Shown: positions 33,202 to 43,070 of the stretch, piece by piece
Layout of the letters: each line of letters begins with the position of its first letter
Numbering within the stretch: the stretch's first letter is position 1
Source: Sulfitobacter aestuariivivens
Lineage (GTDB): Bacteria; Pseudomonadota; Alphaproteobacteria; Rhodobacterales; Rhodobacteraceae
DNA: 64,000 nt
NCBI RefSeq assembly: GCF_014763045.1
Contig: NZ_JACTAG010000002.1
Location: forward strand, 992,001-1,056,000
Direction: 5' to 3'
Translations under genes and position numbers: made by a program
The notes under the pieces: model-generated
Seen by the model: only the letters and a program-made list of their open reading frames with translations
Databases searched by the model: none
What the model was told of the DNA's origin: nothing

Positions 33202-33936
33202 TCAACGGCAAAGTCCAAAGCCGGTATGTTGAAGATGAAAATGATCGGCGTGCAACGCATTATACTCTGGTCCCAGCGTGACACGAAACCAGACACAAGC
33301 TGCATCTCGTACATCACGCAGGAAAGCTGCACGGGCGGATTCGCCAACCCAATCATTTAGTAACGTGACGCGCCCACCGCCCTCCAGAATAAAGCCCCTG
33401 ATATCAATCGCGTTTGCGGTCGCATGGGTGCTCATGCGGGTTGATCCGCCGCTGGTGGTTCGCATCTGGCGACAACTATAGCTTGAGGCATGGATAATCT
33501 GCACAACAGGCGAACCAAGATGGGTCTTAGCGGCTGGCTGAACCCCATGGTGCGCCCACATCGCAGTGCGCAGGGCTGTCTGGCACCGTGTTCTGACAGC
33601 GTTCATTTTTGCCTGCCCGACTTGGGTCAGTTCGACCTGTGGGCGGATCGAACACACCGCACTTTCCTTGAAATCAGGAAGTACTCTGGCGTCAGCACCG
33701 GTAGCAAGTGCCGCGATGCAACGTTGTGGGTCTGACAGCGCGCGCTCAAGTTTCCAGCGCGTCAGCAGGTTCTCCGGGTCCATCACATTAAGCGGCATCA
33801 CCGGATTGAACGCGCGAGGCAAGGGTGTGTTCGGGGATGACAGCAAAAACCATCCACCGCACCCCAACCCAATCAGCACCACAAAAAACGCCGCCCAGCG
33901 CAATGCGGGGCGGCGTCTTCCTGATTTATCTGCCAT
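33202..33936 (-). CDS. Extensin-like C-terminal domain protein (predicted periplasmic)
   Basis: 244 aa. An N-terminal hydrophobic segment (residues 12-32) acts as signal anchor. The remainder is the bacterial extensin-like domain, with paired cysteines, ASSYSCRQMR, STHATANAIDIRGF and the terminal LHADHFHLQHTGFGLCR. The conserved His/Asp pattern resembles D-Ala-D-Ala peptidase-type metal sites, so a cell-wall role is plausible but unproven. Ends 23 nt from ahcY's start-side neighbour region on the same strand. Confidence 0.85.
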   Translation of the reverse strand: MADKSGRRRPALRWAAFFVVLIGLGCGGWFLLSSPNTPLPRAFNPVMPLNVMDPENLLTRWKLERALSDPQRCIAALATGADARVLPDFKESAVCSIRPQVELTQVGQAKMNAVRTRCQTALRTAMWAHHGVQPAAKTHLGSPVVQIIHASSYSCRQMRTTSGGSTRMSTHATANAIDIRGFILEGGGRVTLLNDWVGESARAAFLRDVRDAACVWFRVTLGPEYNALHADHFHLQHTGFGLCR

Positions 33937-33959
33937 CGCGAAAAGCCAGCGACGTCAGA

Positions 33960-35348
33960 TCAATACCGGTAGTGCTCTGGCTTGAATGGGCCCTCAGGCT
34001 TTACACCGATATAGGCTGCCTGCTCGGGATCAAGCGTCGAGAGCTTCACACCGATCCGGTCAAGGTGCAGACGCGCGACCTTTTCATCCAGATGCTTGGG
34101 CAGGATATAAACGTCGTTCTTGTAGGCGTCGGTGTTGTTCCAAAGCTCCATCTGCGCCAGTACCTGATTGGTGAAAGAGGCAGACATCACGAAAGACGGG
34201 TGACCGGTGGCATTACCAAGGTTCAGCAGACGCCCCTCGGACAGCAGGATCAGACGATTGCCATTCGGCATCTCGATCATATCCACCTGTTCCTTGATGT
34301 TGGTCCACTTGTGGTTCTTCAGTGCAGCGACCTGAATCTCGTTGTCGAAGTGGCCGATGTTGCCGACGATGGCCATGTCCTTCATCTCGCGCATGTGCTC
34401 GATGCGGATCACGTCCTTGTTGCCGGTGGTCGTGATGAAGATATCGGCGGTGTCGACAACGTCTTCAAGACGTACAACTTCAAACCCGTCCATTGCGGCC
34501 TGCAGGGCGCAAATGGGGTCGATCTCTGTCACTTTGACACGGGCACCGGCACCACGCAGTGACGCGGCAGAGCCTTTGCCAACGTCGCCGTACCCCATAA
34601 CGACGGCAACTTTACCGGCCATCATCGTGTCCGTCGCACGGCGAATGCCGTCAACCAGCGATTCCTTGCAGCCGTATTTGTTGTCGAACTTGGATTTGGT
34701 CACCGAGTCGTTCACGTTGATCGCAGGGAACGGCAGCTGGCCATTGCGCTGCAGTTCATACAGACGGTGAACGCCGGTGGTAGTTTCTTCGGAAACACCC
34801 TTGATCGCATCGCGTGTCTTGGTGAACCAGCCGGGGCTTTCTTTCATCCGCTTGGCGATCTGCTTTTTGATCACCTCTTCCTCTTCGGAGGTGGGAACGG
34901 GAATGATGTCTTCGCCCGCCTCGGCGCGTGCACCCAGCAGAACGTACAGGGTCGCGTCGCCACCGTCGTCGAGGATCATGTTGCAGCCTTCTGGGAACAT
35001 GAAGGATTTATCAAGATAATCCCAATGCTCTTCCAGCGTCTGACCCTTGATGGCAAAGACCGGCACGCCAGCTTCGGCAATGGCTGCCGCCGCGTGATCC
35101 TGCGTGGAAAAGATGTTGCACGACGCCCAGCGCACGTCCGCACCTAGGTCGACCAGTGTTTCGATCAGCACAGCCGTCTGGATCGTCATGTGCAAAGAGC
35201 CAACAATGCGCGCGCCCTTCAGTGGCTTTTCGGTCCCGTACTCTTCACGCAGGGACATCAGGCCCGGCATTTCGGTTTCGGCAATATTCAGTTCCTTACG
35301 GCCATATGCCGCCAGGTTAATGTCTTTGACTGTATAGTCGTTGGCCAT
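33960..35348 (-). CDS. ahcY: Adenosylhomocysteinase
   Basis: 462 aa; hydrolyses S-adenosylhomocysteine to adenosine and homocysteine. Signatures include [36 protein letters not shown], the NAD site [18 protein letters not shown] and the terminal [13 protein letters not shown]. The ATG at 35348 is preferred over one two codons earlier because GGA lies seven bases before it. In Rhodobacter ahcY lies next to the regA-hvrA genes; here regA is 3.4 kb away. No SAH riboswitch was recognised in the leader. Confidence 0.97.
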   Translation of the reverse strand: MANDYTVKDINLAAYGRKELNIAETEMPGLMSLREEYGTEKPLKGARIVGSLHMTIQTAVLIETLVDLGADVRWASCNIFSTQDHAAAAIAEAGVPVFAIKGQTLEEHWDYLDKSFMFPEGCNMILDDGGDATLYVLLGARAEAGEDIIPVPTSEEEEVIKKQIAKRMKESPGWFTKTRDAIKGVSEETTTGVHRLYELQRNGQLPFPAINVNDSVTKSKFDNKYGCKESLVDGIRRATDTMMAGKVAVVMGYGDVGKGSAASLRGAGARVKVTEIDPICALQAAMDGFEVVRLEDVVDTADIFITTTGNKDVIRIEHMREMKDMAIVGNIGHFDNEIQVAALKNHKWTNIKEQVDMIEMPNGNRLILLSEGRLLNLGNATGHPSFVMSASFTNQVLAQMELWNNTDAYKNDVYILPKHLDEKVARLHLDRIGVKLSTLDPEQAAYIGVKPEGPFKPEHYRY

Positions 35349-35528
35349 TTTCATATCCGTTGTTGCAAGATTTGCGCTGCGCGTATCACGACGAACGTCG
35401 CGCTACAATGCGTCAGCAGGCGATGTTTTCCCGGCAGATCACAAAGGCAGACATCAGCGCATGCCACAGCTATTAAGGCACAATATCTGCCTTGCGGTTC
35501 TTCACAAAGCGCGCATAGGTTGCCCCGC

Positions 35529-36137
35529 ATGGCAGCAACCCGCTCATCACAACCCCGCGCTTGGCAGCGCATGCTTTCTGGGCGACGTCTGGATCTGCTG
35601 GATCCAACCCCAGTAGACATTGAAATCGAGGATATCGCACATGGCCTCGCTTTTGTTGCGCGCTGGAATGGTCAAACGAAGGGCGATTACGCCTATTCTG
35701 TCGCCGAGCATTCCCTTTTGGTAGAAACGCTTTTTGATCGGATAGACCCCAAAGCCGCCCCAAAATGGCGGCTGGCCGCCTTGCTGCATGACGCCCCTGA
35801 GTATGTAATCGGTGACATGATCTCTCCTGTCAAAGCCGCCGTCGGCCCGGATTACGGCGCCCTGGATGATCGGCTGACGGCTGCCATCCACATCCGCTTT
35901 GGCCTGCCTGCGATGATCCCCTCCAAGATCAAGAAACAGATCAAGAAAGCGGATAAGATCAGCGCCTGGATGGAAGCCACCCAGATAGCGGGGTTTTCTG
36001 AACGAGAGGCTAGCAAGTTTTTTGGCAAACCAGATCCCGCGCTGATCGCCGATTTGACCATTGTCCTGCGTCCGCCCACGGACACACGCGCTGCGTTCAC
36101 CCTACGTCATGGCGAACTGCTCGCAGCCTGCACATGA
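35529..36137 (+). CDS. HD-domain phosphohydrolase (YfbR-like)
   Basis: 202 aa. HD metal ligands are in VAEHSLLV (His), LLHDAPEYVIGDM (His-Asp) and a later Asp in KKADKISAWMEA. The opening WQRMLSGRRLDLLDP is typical of this alphaproteobacterial group. Likely a nucleoside monophosphate phosphatase or similar; substrate not defined. The GNAT gene overlaps its stop by 4 nt. Divergent from ahcY across a 180-nt gap in which no further gene was found. Confidence 0.85.
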   Translation: MAATRSSQPRAWQRMLSGRRLDLLDPTPVDIEIEDIAHGLAFVARWNGQTKGDYAYSVAEHSLLVETLFDRIDPKAAPKWRLAALLHDAPEYVIGDMISPVKAAVGPDYGALDDRLTAAIHIRFGLPAMIPSKIKKQIKKADKISAWMEATQIAGFSEREASKFFGKPDPALIADLTIVLRPPTDTRAAFTLRHGELLAACT

Positions 36138-36619
36138 TCATCGTCAGGCAACCCATGCCCATCGACACGCCCGAAATGGCGAGCCTTTTGAACGACATCA
36201 TCAAAGAGGGCGGCACAACTGCCCGCACCAATCCGGTGACCGCCAAAGATATGACCACAGAGATTGCCCGAAAGAGCGATCTCAGCGTTTGGCATGTCGC
36301 GTTCGATGCCCGTGGCGCTTTAGTGGGCTTCCAATCGGTTACGCCAGAGGACTATCTGCCGCCCGATGCCGTCGATATCTCAACATTCGTGCGGGTTGGA
36401 AGAACAGGGCTCGGTATTGGGTCGGCGTTGTTTGAAGCGACCCGCAAGGCCGCCAAAGCGTTGGGATACAGCTGGATCAACGCCAATATCCGCGCCGACA
36501 ATGAAGGCGGGTTGATCTACTATCAAAGCCGCGGTTTTGAGGACTACGATGTGATCCGTGGGTACAAGATGGAAAATGGTCAGATCGTGGACAAGCGTCT
36601 GAAGCGGTTTGACCTCTAG
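36134..36619 (+). CDS. GNAT-family N-acetyltransferase
   Basis: 161 aa. Acetyl-CoA-binding loop V-G-R-T-G-L-G-I-G-S-A-L-F (Q/RxxGxG/A-like) near residue 90, then KALGYSWINANIRADNEGGLIYYQSRGFEDYD, the usual closing helices of the fold. Substrate unknown. Translationally coupled to the HD gene through ATGA. Confidence 0.9.
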   Translation: MIIVRQPMPIDTPEMASLLNDIIKEGGTTARTNPVTAKDMTTEIARKSDLSVWHVAFDARGALVGFQSVTPEDYLPPDAVDISTFVRVGRTGLGIGSALFEATRKAAKALGYSWINANIRADNEGGLIYYQSRGFEDYDVIRGYKMENGQIVDKRLKRFDL

Positions 36620-36763
36620 ATCGTGCGCTGAACGGGCGATTGGCCTTGCGGCGCGAAGTAGCCCCCCGTCGGTCACCCGAACGTGCCACGACACTCAGCA
36701 GTTGAAATGCCAAGGCCTGAACCGCCACGCCAAGCGGGACGGTTCCCTTTCAGTCACAGCGCG

Positions 36764-38050
36764 CTAGTCACCGCTTGCATCCCGCTTGAATATCGACTTC
36801 AGGCGGTCGAATGTTCCGGGCACTTCTTCTTCAAGAACCTCCTCGACCGCGGTCTGAGCCTCGTCTTCGTCGACACCGCCCTTGACGACGCCCGACAGGA
36901 TCTTTTGCCAGAATGCGTCAAGATTTCCTTCCCTCAGCTCCTTCATACCTTCGGAATCAAGCTCAAAACGATATCGGAAATCAGCATCGCCGCCAAACTT
37001 TTCTAGATACTTGCCGAGACTTGCAGCCAGAACCCGTTCGGCGGCCCCTGCCTCTTTGGGTGCAGACGTCCGCATGTCTTTGGTCGCGATCCGCCAATCC
37101 ATATCGATATAATCCTCGGACAGGCTCCATCTGTCAGAAACCGCAACGGTGATCCGCCCGTCGTCGACCCAGGTCAAAGGTGCCTTGGGCAGAAGTCTCT
37201 TGAGTTGTGACGCATCGACATTTTCAAACGCCCAGCGCGTCTCACGACCGTTTTCAGTGATTACGCGGGTCTCTACGATCAGGGATTGTCCTGCAATCCT
37301 GGCATTCATCGTCGAACGGAACAGCAAGTCGAATACCGCCAATCCGCTGCGGAACGGTGCCACCTGTGCACTTTCAATCTCAACCGGATATGCGACTTCC
37401 CCACGGGGCGTAATCTGCAGCTCTACATTCTTGACCGCAAACATGTCGGCCCGGAACGGGCGGCGCTGTTTCGGCAGACCCTTCTTTTCTTCGCTGGGCA
37501 AAGGCGGGGTTATCGCTCCGCTCATTCCGTTCACCTGACCCAAGGTCAGTGTGGGTGTCCCGCCAAGCAAACTTATCAGCGACACATCCGCTTCGGCCCG
37601 ATCAATACGCAAATCAAAGGCGAGCCCGGTTTCGTGTTCCCGCGTAAGCGCCAACCCTTCAAGCACAACATATCCGCCCAGCAAGGACCCGGAGGCCTGA
37701 GCATAATCCACCGACATCCCTGCTTTCTCGCTGGCCAAATCCATTGCGTAACGCAGGATCGGCTGGAAGAGCACATAGGAGGCAGTGATGCCGAGTACCC
37801 CCACCAGCGCACATGCGCCCGCAATCCAATGAACAATCTTGCGGGAGATCAGTGGTTTGCGCAAAACCGATGGCCGGTCCGCTTCCTTGGCCTCTTGCTT
37901 TCGCCGGTTCTCGACATACCCCGCAAACACGCCACCAAATAGTAAAAGAACGGCCTCAAATGTCACGCCGATTAGGGCACCAATCACACCGATAACGGGC
38001 ATTAAGCAGGCAAGAATAATCTTTGCGAAAATAACAACCAGTGCTTCCAT
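36764..38050 (-). CDS. Membrane-anchored protein of unknown function
   Basis: 428 aa. Two or three N-terminal membrane segments (about residues 5-45 and 73-95) precede a large domain of beta-strand character (LTLGQVNGMSGAITPPLP, DMFAVKNVELQITPRGEV) that recalls AsmA-like or DUF proteins lining the periplasm, but no family could be named. The C-terminus is acidic (DEDEAQTAVEEVLEEEVPG). Monocistronic, with 143 nt and 219 nt of non-coding DNA on its two sides. Confidence 0.75.
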   Translation of the reverse strand: MEALVVIFAKIILACLMPVIGVIGALIGVTFEAVLLLFGGVFAGYVENRRKQEAKEADRPSVLRKPLISRKIVHWIAGACALVGVLGITASYVLFQPILRYAMDLASEKAGMSVDYAQASGSLLGGYVVLEGLALTREHETGLAFDLRIDRAEADVSLISLLGGTPTLTLGQVNGMSGAITPPLPSEEKKGLPKQRRPFRADMFAVKNVELQITPRGEVAYPVEIESAQVAPFRSGLAVFDLLFRSTMNARIAGQSLIVETRVITENGRETRWAFENVDASQLKRLLPKAPLTWVDDGRITVAVSDRWSLSEDYIDMDWRIATKDMRTSAPKEAGAAERVLAASLGKYLEKFGGDADFRYRFELDSEGMKELREGNLDAFWQKILSGVVKGGVDEDEAQTAVEEVLEEEVPGTFDRLKSIFKRDASGD

Positions 38051-38185
38051 AAGCCCGCTTTTCCAATAGCTTACTGCCCGAGCATCCTTAAAGCGCCAGC
38101 GCTCCCTAAAATCTTAGCAGACGTACCCAAACGCGCAACGGACACAGGATTGGTGCACAACGCGATGTCGGCACTCGGCCTTTTC

Positions 38186-38203
38186 CTAGGGTCAGGACCC
38201 TAG
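38186..38203. repeat. Palindromic element in intergenic gap
   Basis: CTAGGGTC, two bases, GACCCTAG: a perfect 8-bp inverted repeat in the 219-nt gap between regA and the membrane-protein gene. No T-run, so not a classical terminator. It could be a protein-binding site or a genome-wide repeat unit. The rest of the gap shows nothing else. Confidence 0.4.
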
Positions 38204-38269
38204 CGAATAAAGATCAACAGAACTTAATGGAGGGTCCACCAGCGACCCGGGACACCAAGCAGTAATACC

Positions 38270-38818
38270 CTACCGCGGAGACCGCTTTGCCAGAATGCGC
38301 TGCAAAGTGCGGCGGTGCATGTTGAGACGACGTGCAGTCTCGCTCACGTTTCGGTCGCACAACTCATAGACCCGCTGGATATGTTCCCACCGCACGCGGT
38401 CTGCGCTCATCGGGTTTTCAGGCGGCGGCGGCAGGTCACCGGCATTGGCCAGCAGCGCCTGAATGATGTCATTGGCATCGGCAGGCTTGGACAGATAATC
38501 TGTCGCACCGATCTTTACGGCCGCAACAGCGGTGGCAATCGCGCCATATCCAGTCAGCACAACGATGCGCGCATCCCCGCGCCGCTCGCGCAACACTTCG
38601 ACGACATCCAGCCCATTGCCATCCTCAAGCCGCAGGTCAATCACCGCATAGGCCGGTGGTCGCGCGGTTGCGATCGCTTTGCCTGCCACGACGGTACCTG
38701 CGGTCTCAACCGCAAAGCCACGTTTCTCCATTGCTTTGGCCAGACGACGCAGAAAAGGCTCGTCATCATCGACCAAAAGCAAGCTGGTGTCGGATCCAAG
38801 ATCATATTCATCGTGCAT
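38270..38818 (-). CDS. regA: Redox response regulator RegA/PrrA/ActR
   Basis: 182 aa. Receiver domain with LLLVDDDEPF, phosphoacceptor Asp61 (VIDLRLEDGNG), VVLTGYG and the Lys in DYLSKPAD. A Pro-rich linker (LPPPPENP) and a C-terminal Fis-type helix-turn-helix (NVSETARRLNMHRRTLQRILAKRSPR in outline) are the RegA hallmarks and nearly invariant in the family. Activated by RegB (39605) under low oxygen or reduced quinone. The start MHDEYD at 38818 gives the usual length. senC is upstream on the same strand. Confidence 0.96.
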   Translation of the reverse strand: MHDEYDLGSDTSLLLVDDDEPFLRRLAKAMEKRGFAVETAGTVVAGKAIATARPPAYAVIDLRLEDGNGLDVVEVLRERRGDARIVVLTGYGAIATAVAAVKIGATDYLSKPADANDIIQALLANAGDLPPPPENPMSADRVRWEHIQRVYELCDRNVSETARRLNMHRRTLQRILAKRSPR

Positions 38819-38889
38819 GGTGCGACGCCTCTGCGCGGGGTTCATCTGTGACTAGACAATATGTTGCGCGACACAAATGCGTCAAACGG

Positions 38890-39504
38890 TCATACAGCAT
38901 CCACAAAGCAGCCAACTTTGTCGGCAAGGTCCTCTGGCGGCAATTCACGCCGGAAAAACTCAACGAAACCGTGTTCTGGCATCACCAGATAGCTAAAAGT
39001 CGAATGATCGACCAGATATTCACCATCCACCGGGTCATGAGCCTTGTAGTACGTGCGATACGCCTGGCTTGCCGCCTTGACCTGAGCCGCTGACCCGGTC
39101 AGGCCAATCATGCGCGGGTGCATCACTTCTGCAAACTCCCCCACCACTTCCGGCGTATCACGCGCGGGATCCACTGTGATGAAAACAGGCGTCACAATCT
39201 TGCCGCGGGTTTCAAGAATTTCGATTGCTTGCGCATTGCGGTCCACATCCAGTGGGCAAACGTCCGGGCAATAGGTATAGCCAAAGTAGATCAGCGTGGG
39301 CTCCGTGATGACCTCTTTGTCGGTCACCGTATCCCCCCTGCCATTGATCAACTCGAATGGGCCGCCCAGGTCACCGGCAACACTTGAGGCGCGGCACTGC
39401 GCGAATTGATCATCCGGTGCGGCCCCCCCCAGTGTCAGCCAGCCAATTACCCCCAGAAATATGACAACAACAGCCGAGGCAGCGATTGCGAGTGTTCTGG
39501 TCAT
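38890..39504 (-). CDS. senC: SCO1/SenC/PrrC copper chaperone
   Basis: 204 aa. An N-terminal membrane anchor (residues 3-25) precedes a thioredoxin-like domain with the copper motif YTYCPDVCP and the partner His in VDHSTFSYLVMPEHGF. It supplies copper to cytochrome oxidase and can influence RegB signalling. The start at 39504 follows GGAGAAGG; a longer upstream reading overlaps regB's 5' region. The order regB divergent from senC-regA is the classical Rhodobacterales arrangement. Confidence 0.94.
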   Translation of the reverse strand: MTRTLAIAASAVVVIFLGVIGWLTLGGAAPDDQFAQCRASSVAGDLGGPFELINGRGDTVTDKEVITEPTLIYFGYTYCPDVCPLDVDRNAQAIEILETRGKIVTPVFITVDPARDTPEVVGEFAEVMHPRMIGLTGSAAQVKAASQAYRTYYKAHDPVDGEYLVDHSTFSYLVMPEHGFVEFFRRELPPEDLADKVGCFVDAV

Positions 39505-39604
39505 GATCCTTCTCCTGCGCCAATTGGTAACCTTGATCGCGCCGTGGCGCAGACCTAGGGTATTGGCTGGCTGATGCAACACTGAAAAACCCAAAGGTGC
39601 GGTC

Positions 39605-40990
39605 ATGACGCAGGCGACAATACGGCCCTTCGGCGGACGCACGCGTGCGAACTGGATCCGGCTGCGCACCATGATCCTGCTGCGCTGGGTGGCGTTGATC
39701 GGCCAGTTGACCGCCATCACAGTAGCCCCGCTGGTTTATGGACTGCAGCTTGAGCTTGGTCTGTGTTATGTGGCAATCGGTGCCTCAGTGATCGCCAACC
39801 TGGCCGCGACTTTCCTCTTTCCTGAAAACAAGCGTCTGACGGAAAAAGAGAATCTTGCGATGGTCATGTTTGACCTTTTGCAGCTCGGTTTTCTCCTCTA
39901 CCTGACGGGCGGGCTGCATAATCCCTTTGCAATCCTGTTGTTGGGACCGGTGACAATTTCGGCCACCGCGCTCAGCCTGCGCTCAACCATTGTGATATGT
40001 GGGGTCGCGATTGTCTTGATTTCGGCACTCGCCAATTTTCATCTGCCCCTGATAACACAATCTGGTGAAGTGCTGCGTATCCCGCAGCTTTTTGTTTTTG
40101 GCCACTGGATCGCTTTGATGATCGCGGTGGTGTTCACCAGCGCCTATTCGCGCCGCGTAACGACCGAAGTGCATTCGATGTCCGATGCCCTCGCCGCCAC
40201 CCAGCTTGCCTTGGCACGCGAACAAAAACTCACCGATCTGGGTGGTGTGGTCGCAGCCGCCGCGCATGAGCTGGGCACACCACTGGCAACAATCAAACTG
40301 GCGAGTTCCGAACTGCTGAACGATCTCAAAGACTCCCCCGACCTGGCCGAGGATGCGGCGCTGATCCGCGATCAGGCTGACAGATGCCGCGATATCCTGC
40401 GCGACATGGGCCGTACCGGAAAAGCAGATCTGCACATCCGCAGCGCCCCTTTGCAGGCCATCATCGAAGAATCCGCCGAACCGCATATTGAGCGGGGAAA
40501 AGACGTGCAGTTCATTTTGGGCACTAACGATAGCCCGGCTAGACTTCAGCCGGATATCTGGCGCCAACCCGAAATTATCCATGGGCTGCGCAATCTGATT
40601 CAGAATGCCGTGGATTTTGCCCAGGATACCGTCTGGATCGAAAGCCGATGGAGCGATGAAGACGTATCCATACGGGTAATCGACGACGGCCCCGGCTTTC
40701 CGCCACACCTTTTGGGCCGCATTGGTGATCCTTTCATGCGCCCCAGCAATCGTCCGCGCGCTTCGTCCCAACGTCCAGCGTATGAGGGCATGGGTCTTGG
40801 GCTCTTCATTGCCAAGACACTGCTCGAGCGGACGGGCGCTTCGCTGCAGTTTGCCAACGGGCCGGAACGTGCAGGCGACACAGGCAAGACCGGGGCAATC
40901 GTGCAGGTGACATGGCCGCGGGCAAAGGTGGATGTCGTGGACACCGGCAGCCGCGCGCCTCTCGGGGAAAACCGACCGGTTATCGGGTAA
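39605..40990 (+). CDS. regB: Redox sensor histidine kinase RegB/PrrB
   Basis: 461 aa, six membrane helices, with the quinone-binding GGLHNPF motif near residue 105. Phosphorylated His221 (HELGTPLATIKL), the redox-active Cys261 (QADRCRDILR) that matches RegB Cys265 of Rhodobacter, and an ATPase domain with DDGPGFP and GMGLGLFIAKTLLERTG. Senses quinone redox state and phosphorylates RegA. Confidence 0.96.
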   Translation: MTQATIRPFGGRTRANWIRLRTMILLRWVALIGQLTAITVAPLVYGLQLELGLCYVAIGASVIANLAATFLFPENKRLTEKENLAMVMFDLLQLGFLLYLTGGLHNPFAILLLGPVTISATALSLRSTIVICGVAIVLISALANFHLPLITQSGEVLRIPQLFVFGHWIALMIAVVFTSAYSRRVTTEVHSMSDALAATQLALAREQKLTDLGGVVAAAAHELGTPLATIKLASSELLNDLKDSPDLAEDAALIRDQADRCRDILRDMGRTGKADLHIRSAPLQAIIEESAEPHIERGKDVQFILGTNDSPARLQPDIWRQPEIIHGLRNLIQNAVDFAQDTVWIESRWSDEDVSIRVIDDGPGFPPHLLGRIGDPFMRPSNRPRASSQRPAYEGMGLGLFIAKTLLERTGASLQFANGPERAGDTGKTGAIVQVTWPRAKVDVVDTGSRAPLGENRPVIG

Positions 40991-41042
40991 CCGTGCACCC
41001 ATCCAGATGTATGGATCAGAAATTAACCTGCAATTAACCAAA

Positions 41043-42557
41043 ATGAAAAAAAACTGCACTCTGAGCGATCGGACAAGGGTGCCGCCCACAGTGAATTGGC
41101 CTGAAATCTTCATCATCGGAATTGCCGTTTGTCTGACAGCCATGATTGTGTATTCGTTTTTGAATGCCGGTGCCCCGCAGGGTGTCACACTCCCGCCCTC
41201 GGATCAGGTCTCACTCCTGTTTCACGACGGCATTCTGCAGCACTCCAGCCAATCCGCATCTGCCCTGATCCCCCAAGATCACGAGGTACATTATTGGGCC
41301 GACCTGCGCGCCACGCTACTGCCCCGGTTTCCTGAATTCCCAGATTTGCCCGACGCCTGCGAAACCGGCACGCTTGAAGTCCGTGCTGTCGATGACATCG
41401 GGCCGCGTCAGGCGCAGATTGAATGGCAGCGCAACCTTTGCTGGGTAACTCTGACGGACGAGGCACCCAAGACCGCGCCTTCTGAGCGGGCCGAACTTGA
41501 TGCGCTTAGATTTGCGGCGGAAACATCACCTCATCCAACCTGGATTGAAGATGCGTCAAACCAACTGATCTGGTGCAATCAAGCATATCGCGGGATTGCG
41601 GATCGCCTAAGCCACCCGCCTTCCTTCAGCGCAGCCGACGCCGGAAAGACCCAGCGCTTTGTTCTCTCCGGGACCTCACAGGACTGGTACCGTGTCGACA
41701 GCATCAACGCGGACGCCAGATCAATCCATCACGCCCAGTGTATCAACGCACTGGTCGCGGCCGAAGAAGCCCAGCGCAATTTTGTGCAAACACTGACCAA
41801 GACCTTTGCGCATCTGTCCACCGGGTTGGCGATCTTTGACCGAAACGGGCAGTTGGCGCTTTTCAATCCGGCCTTGGTGGATCTTACCGGCCTTCGCGTC
41901 GAGTTTCTGTCGGCGAAACCGACCATGCTGTCTTTCTTTGACCAGTTGCGAGAAAACCGCCATATGCCCGAACCCAAGAACTATCGCACGTGGCGCGACG
42001 AGATTTCCGAGGTCATCGCAGCCGCCACTGACGGTCGGTACCATGAAACATGGTCCCTTGAATCAGGGCAGACATTCTCGGTCTCTGGTCGGCCACACCC
42101 GGATGGCGCAACCGCTTTTTTAATTGAGGATATCAGCGCCGAAGTCACTGTCACCCGCAATTTCCGTGCCGAACTGGAACAAGCGCATAGCCTGATCGAC
42201 GGCATGGAAGATGCGATGGCCGTATTTTCATCCTCTGGTGTTCTTTCCCTCAGCAACAGCGCGTATCGACGCCTGTGGCAAGTGGATCCGGACGCGACTT
42301 TCGTCGATATGACCATCAGCGATTGTATCAAATACTGGCGATCGAATGATCCGGGACGTGAGTGGCAGCGCATCGAAGCCTTCGTGCTTGACCATACCAA
42401 TGCACCACCCTTCGCCTTCACCTTCTCAAGCTCCGGCAAATACCCCTGCCAATGCAATGTGGCTTCGTTGACGTCAGGCAGCACGCTTGTCCGGTTTTCT
42501 GTGCCTGCCTCGAATACTCCGCAGACCGGGAAAGAGGGCGCACGCAGCGACCGTTAG
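41043..42557 (+). CDS. PAS-domain protein, DivL-like but lacking a kinase domain
   Basis: 504 aa. One N-terminal membrane segment (about residues 19-38), then three PAS-like segments (SPHPTWIEDASNQLIWCN, FAHLSTGLAIFDRNGQLALFN, MEDAMAVFSSSGVLSLSNSAYRRLW). No histidine kinase dimerisation or ATPase region follows; the gene simply ends 39 nt before tsaE. In Caulobacter divL occupies this place before tsaE, so this may be a reduced DivL homologue. The start at 41043 lacks an obvious ribosome site and upstream in-frame starts (40932, 41010) remain possible. Confidence 0.7.
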   Translation: MKKNCTLSDRTRVPPTVNWPEIFIIGIAVCLTAMIVYSFLNAGAPQGVTLPPSDQVSLLFHDGILQHSSQSASALIPQDHEVHYWADLRATLLPRFPEFPDLPDACETGTLEVRAVDDIGPRQAQIEWQRNLCWVTLTDEAPKTAPSERAELDALRFAAETSPHPTWIEDASNQLIWCNQAYRGIADRLSHPPSFSAADAGKTQRFVLSGTSQDWYRVDSINADARSIHHAQCINALVAAEEAQRNFVQTLTKTFAHLSTGLAIFDRNGQLALFNPALVDLTGLRVEFLSAKPTMLSFFDQLRENRHMPEPKNYRTWRDEISEVIAAATDGRYHETWSLESGQTFSVSGRPHPDGATAFLIEDISAEVTVTRNFRAELEQAHSLIDGMEDAMAVFSSSGVLSLSNSAYRRLWQVDPDATFVDMTISDCIKYWRSNDPGREWQRIEAFVLDHTNAPPFAFTFSSSGKYPCQCNVASLTSGSTLVRFSVPASNTPQTGKEGARSDR

Positions 42558-42596
42558 ACCTTGCAGCCCGCAGTAGGGAAAGTAAGCATAGGGGTC

Positions 42597-43070
42597 ATGT
42601 CGCACCCCGCCCTGACCATTCACCTGCAAGACGCCGAAGCGACCGATCAAATCGCGCGGGCACTCGGTCAGCGCCTGCAGGTCGGCGACGTTGTCCTGTT
42701 GCAAGGTCCGGTCGGCGCGGGGAAATCCCATTTTGCGCGCAGCCTGATAAGATCCTTGCTGAAAGAACCCGAAGACGTCCCCTCCCCCACATTCACGCTG
42801 GTTCAGACATACGAAACGGTATCTGGCGCGATCTGGCATGCAGATCTCTATCGCTTGAGTGATATTCAAGAAGTAGAAGAGCTTGGTCTGGTTGACGCGT
42901 TCGAAACAGCCATCTGCCTGATCGAATGGCCGGACCGTCTGGGCACGTTGACCCCTGAATCCGCGCTGCGTATCGATCTGGTAAATACGGATGATCCAGA
43001 CGAAAGGGTTCTTAGCGCCGAATGGTCGGACAAAAAGTGGGAAGAACGGCTTGAAGGATGGTCAGCATGA
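42597..43070 (+). CDS. tsaE: tRNA t6A-modification ATPase TsaE
   Basis: 157-aa P-loop ATPase with Walker A LLQGPVGAGKSHFARSL, the conserved SPTFTLVQTYE and WHADLYRL, and the C-terminal IEWPDRL. Works with TsaB and TsaD in t6A synthesis. ATG at 42597 gives the family start. Its stop overlaps the amgK start (ATGA). Confidence 0.95.
   Translation: MSHPALTIHLQDAEATDQIARALGQRLQVGDVVLLQGPVGAGKSHFARSLIRSLLKEPEDVPSPTFTLVQTYETVSGAIWHADLYRLSDIQEVEELGLVDAFETAICLIEWPDRLGTLTPESALRIDLVNTDDPDERVLSAEWSDKKWEERLEGWSA

Noticed and set aside
35349..35528. Possible SAH riboswitch in the ahcY leader
   Set aside because: The conserved SAH aptamer core could not be found on the minus strand; only a small GC-rich stem is visible.
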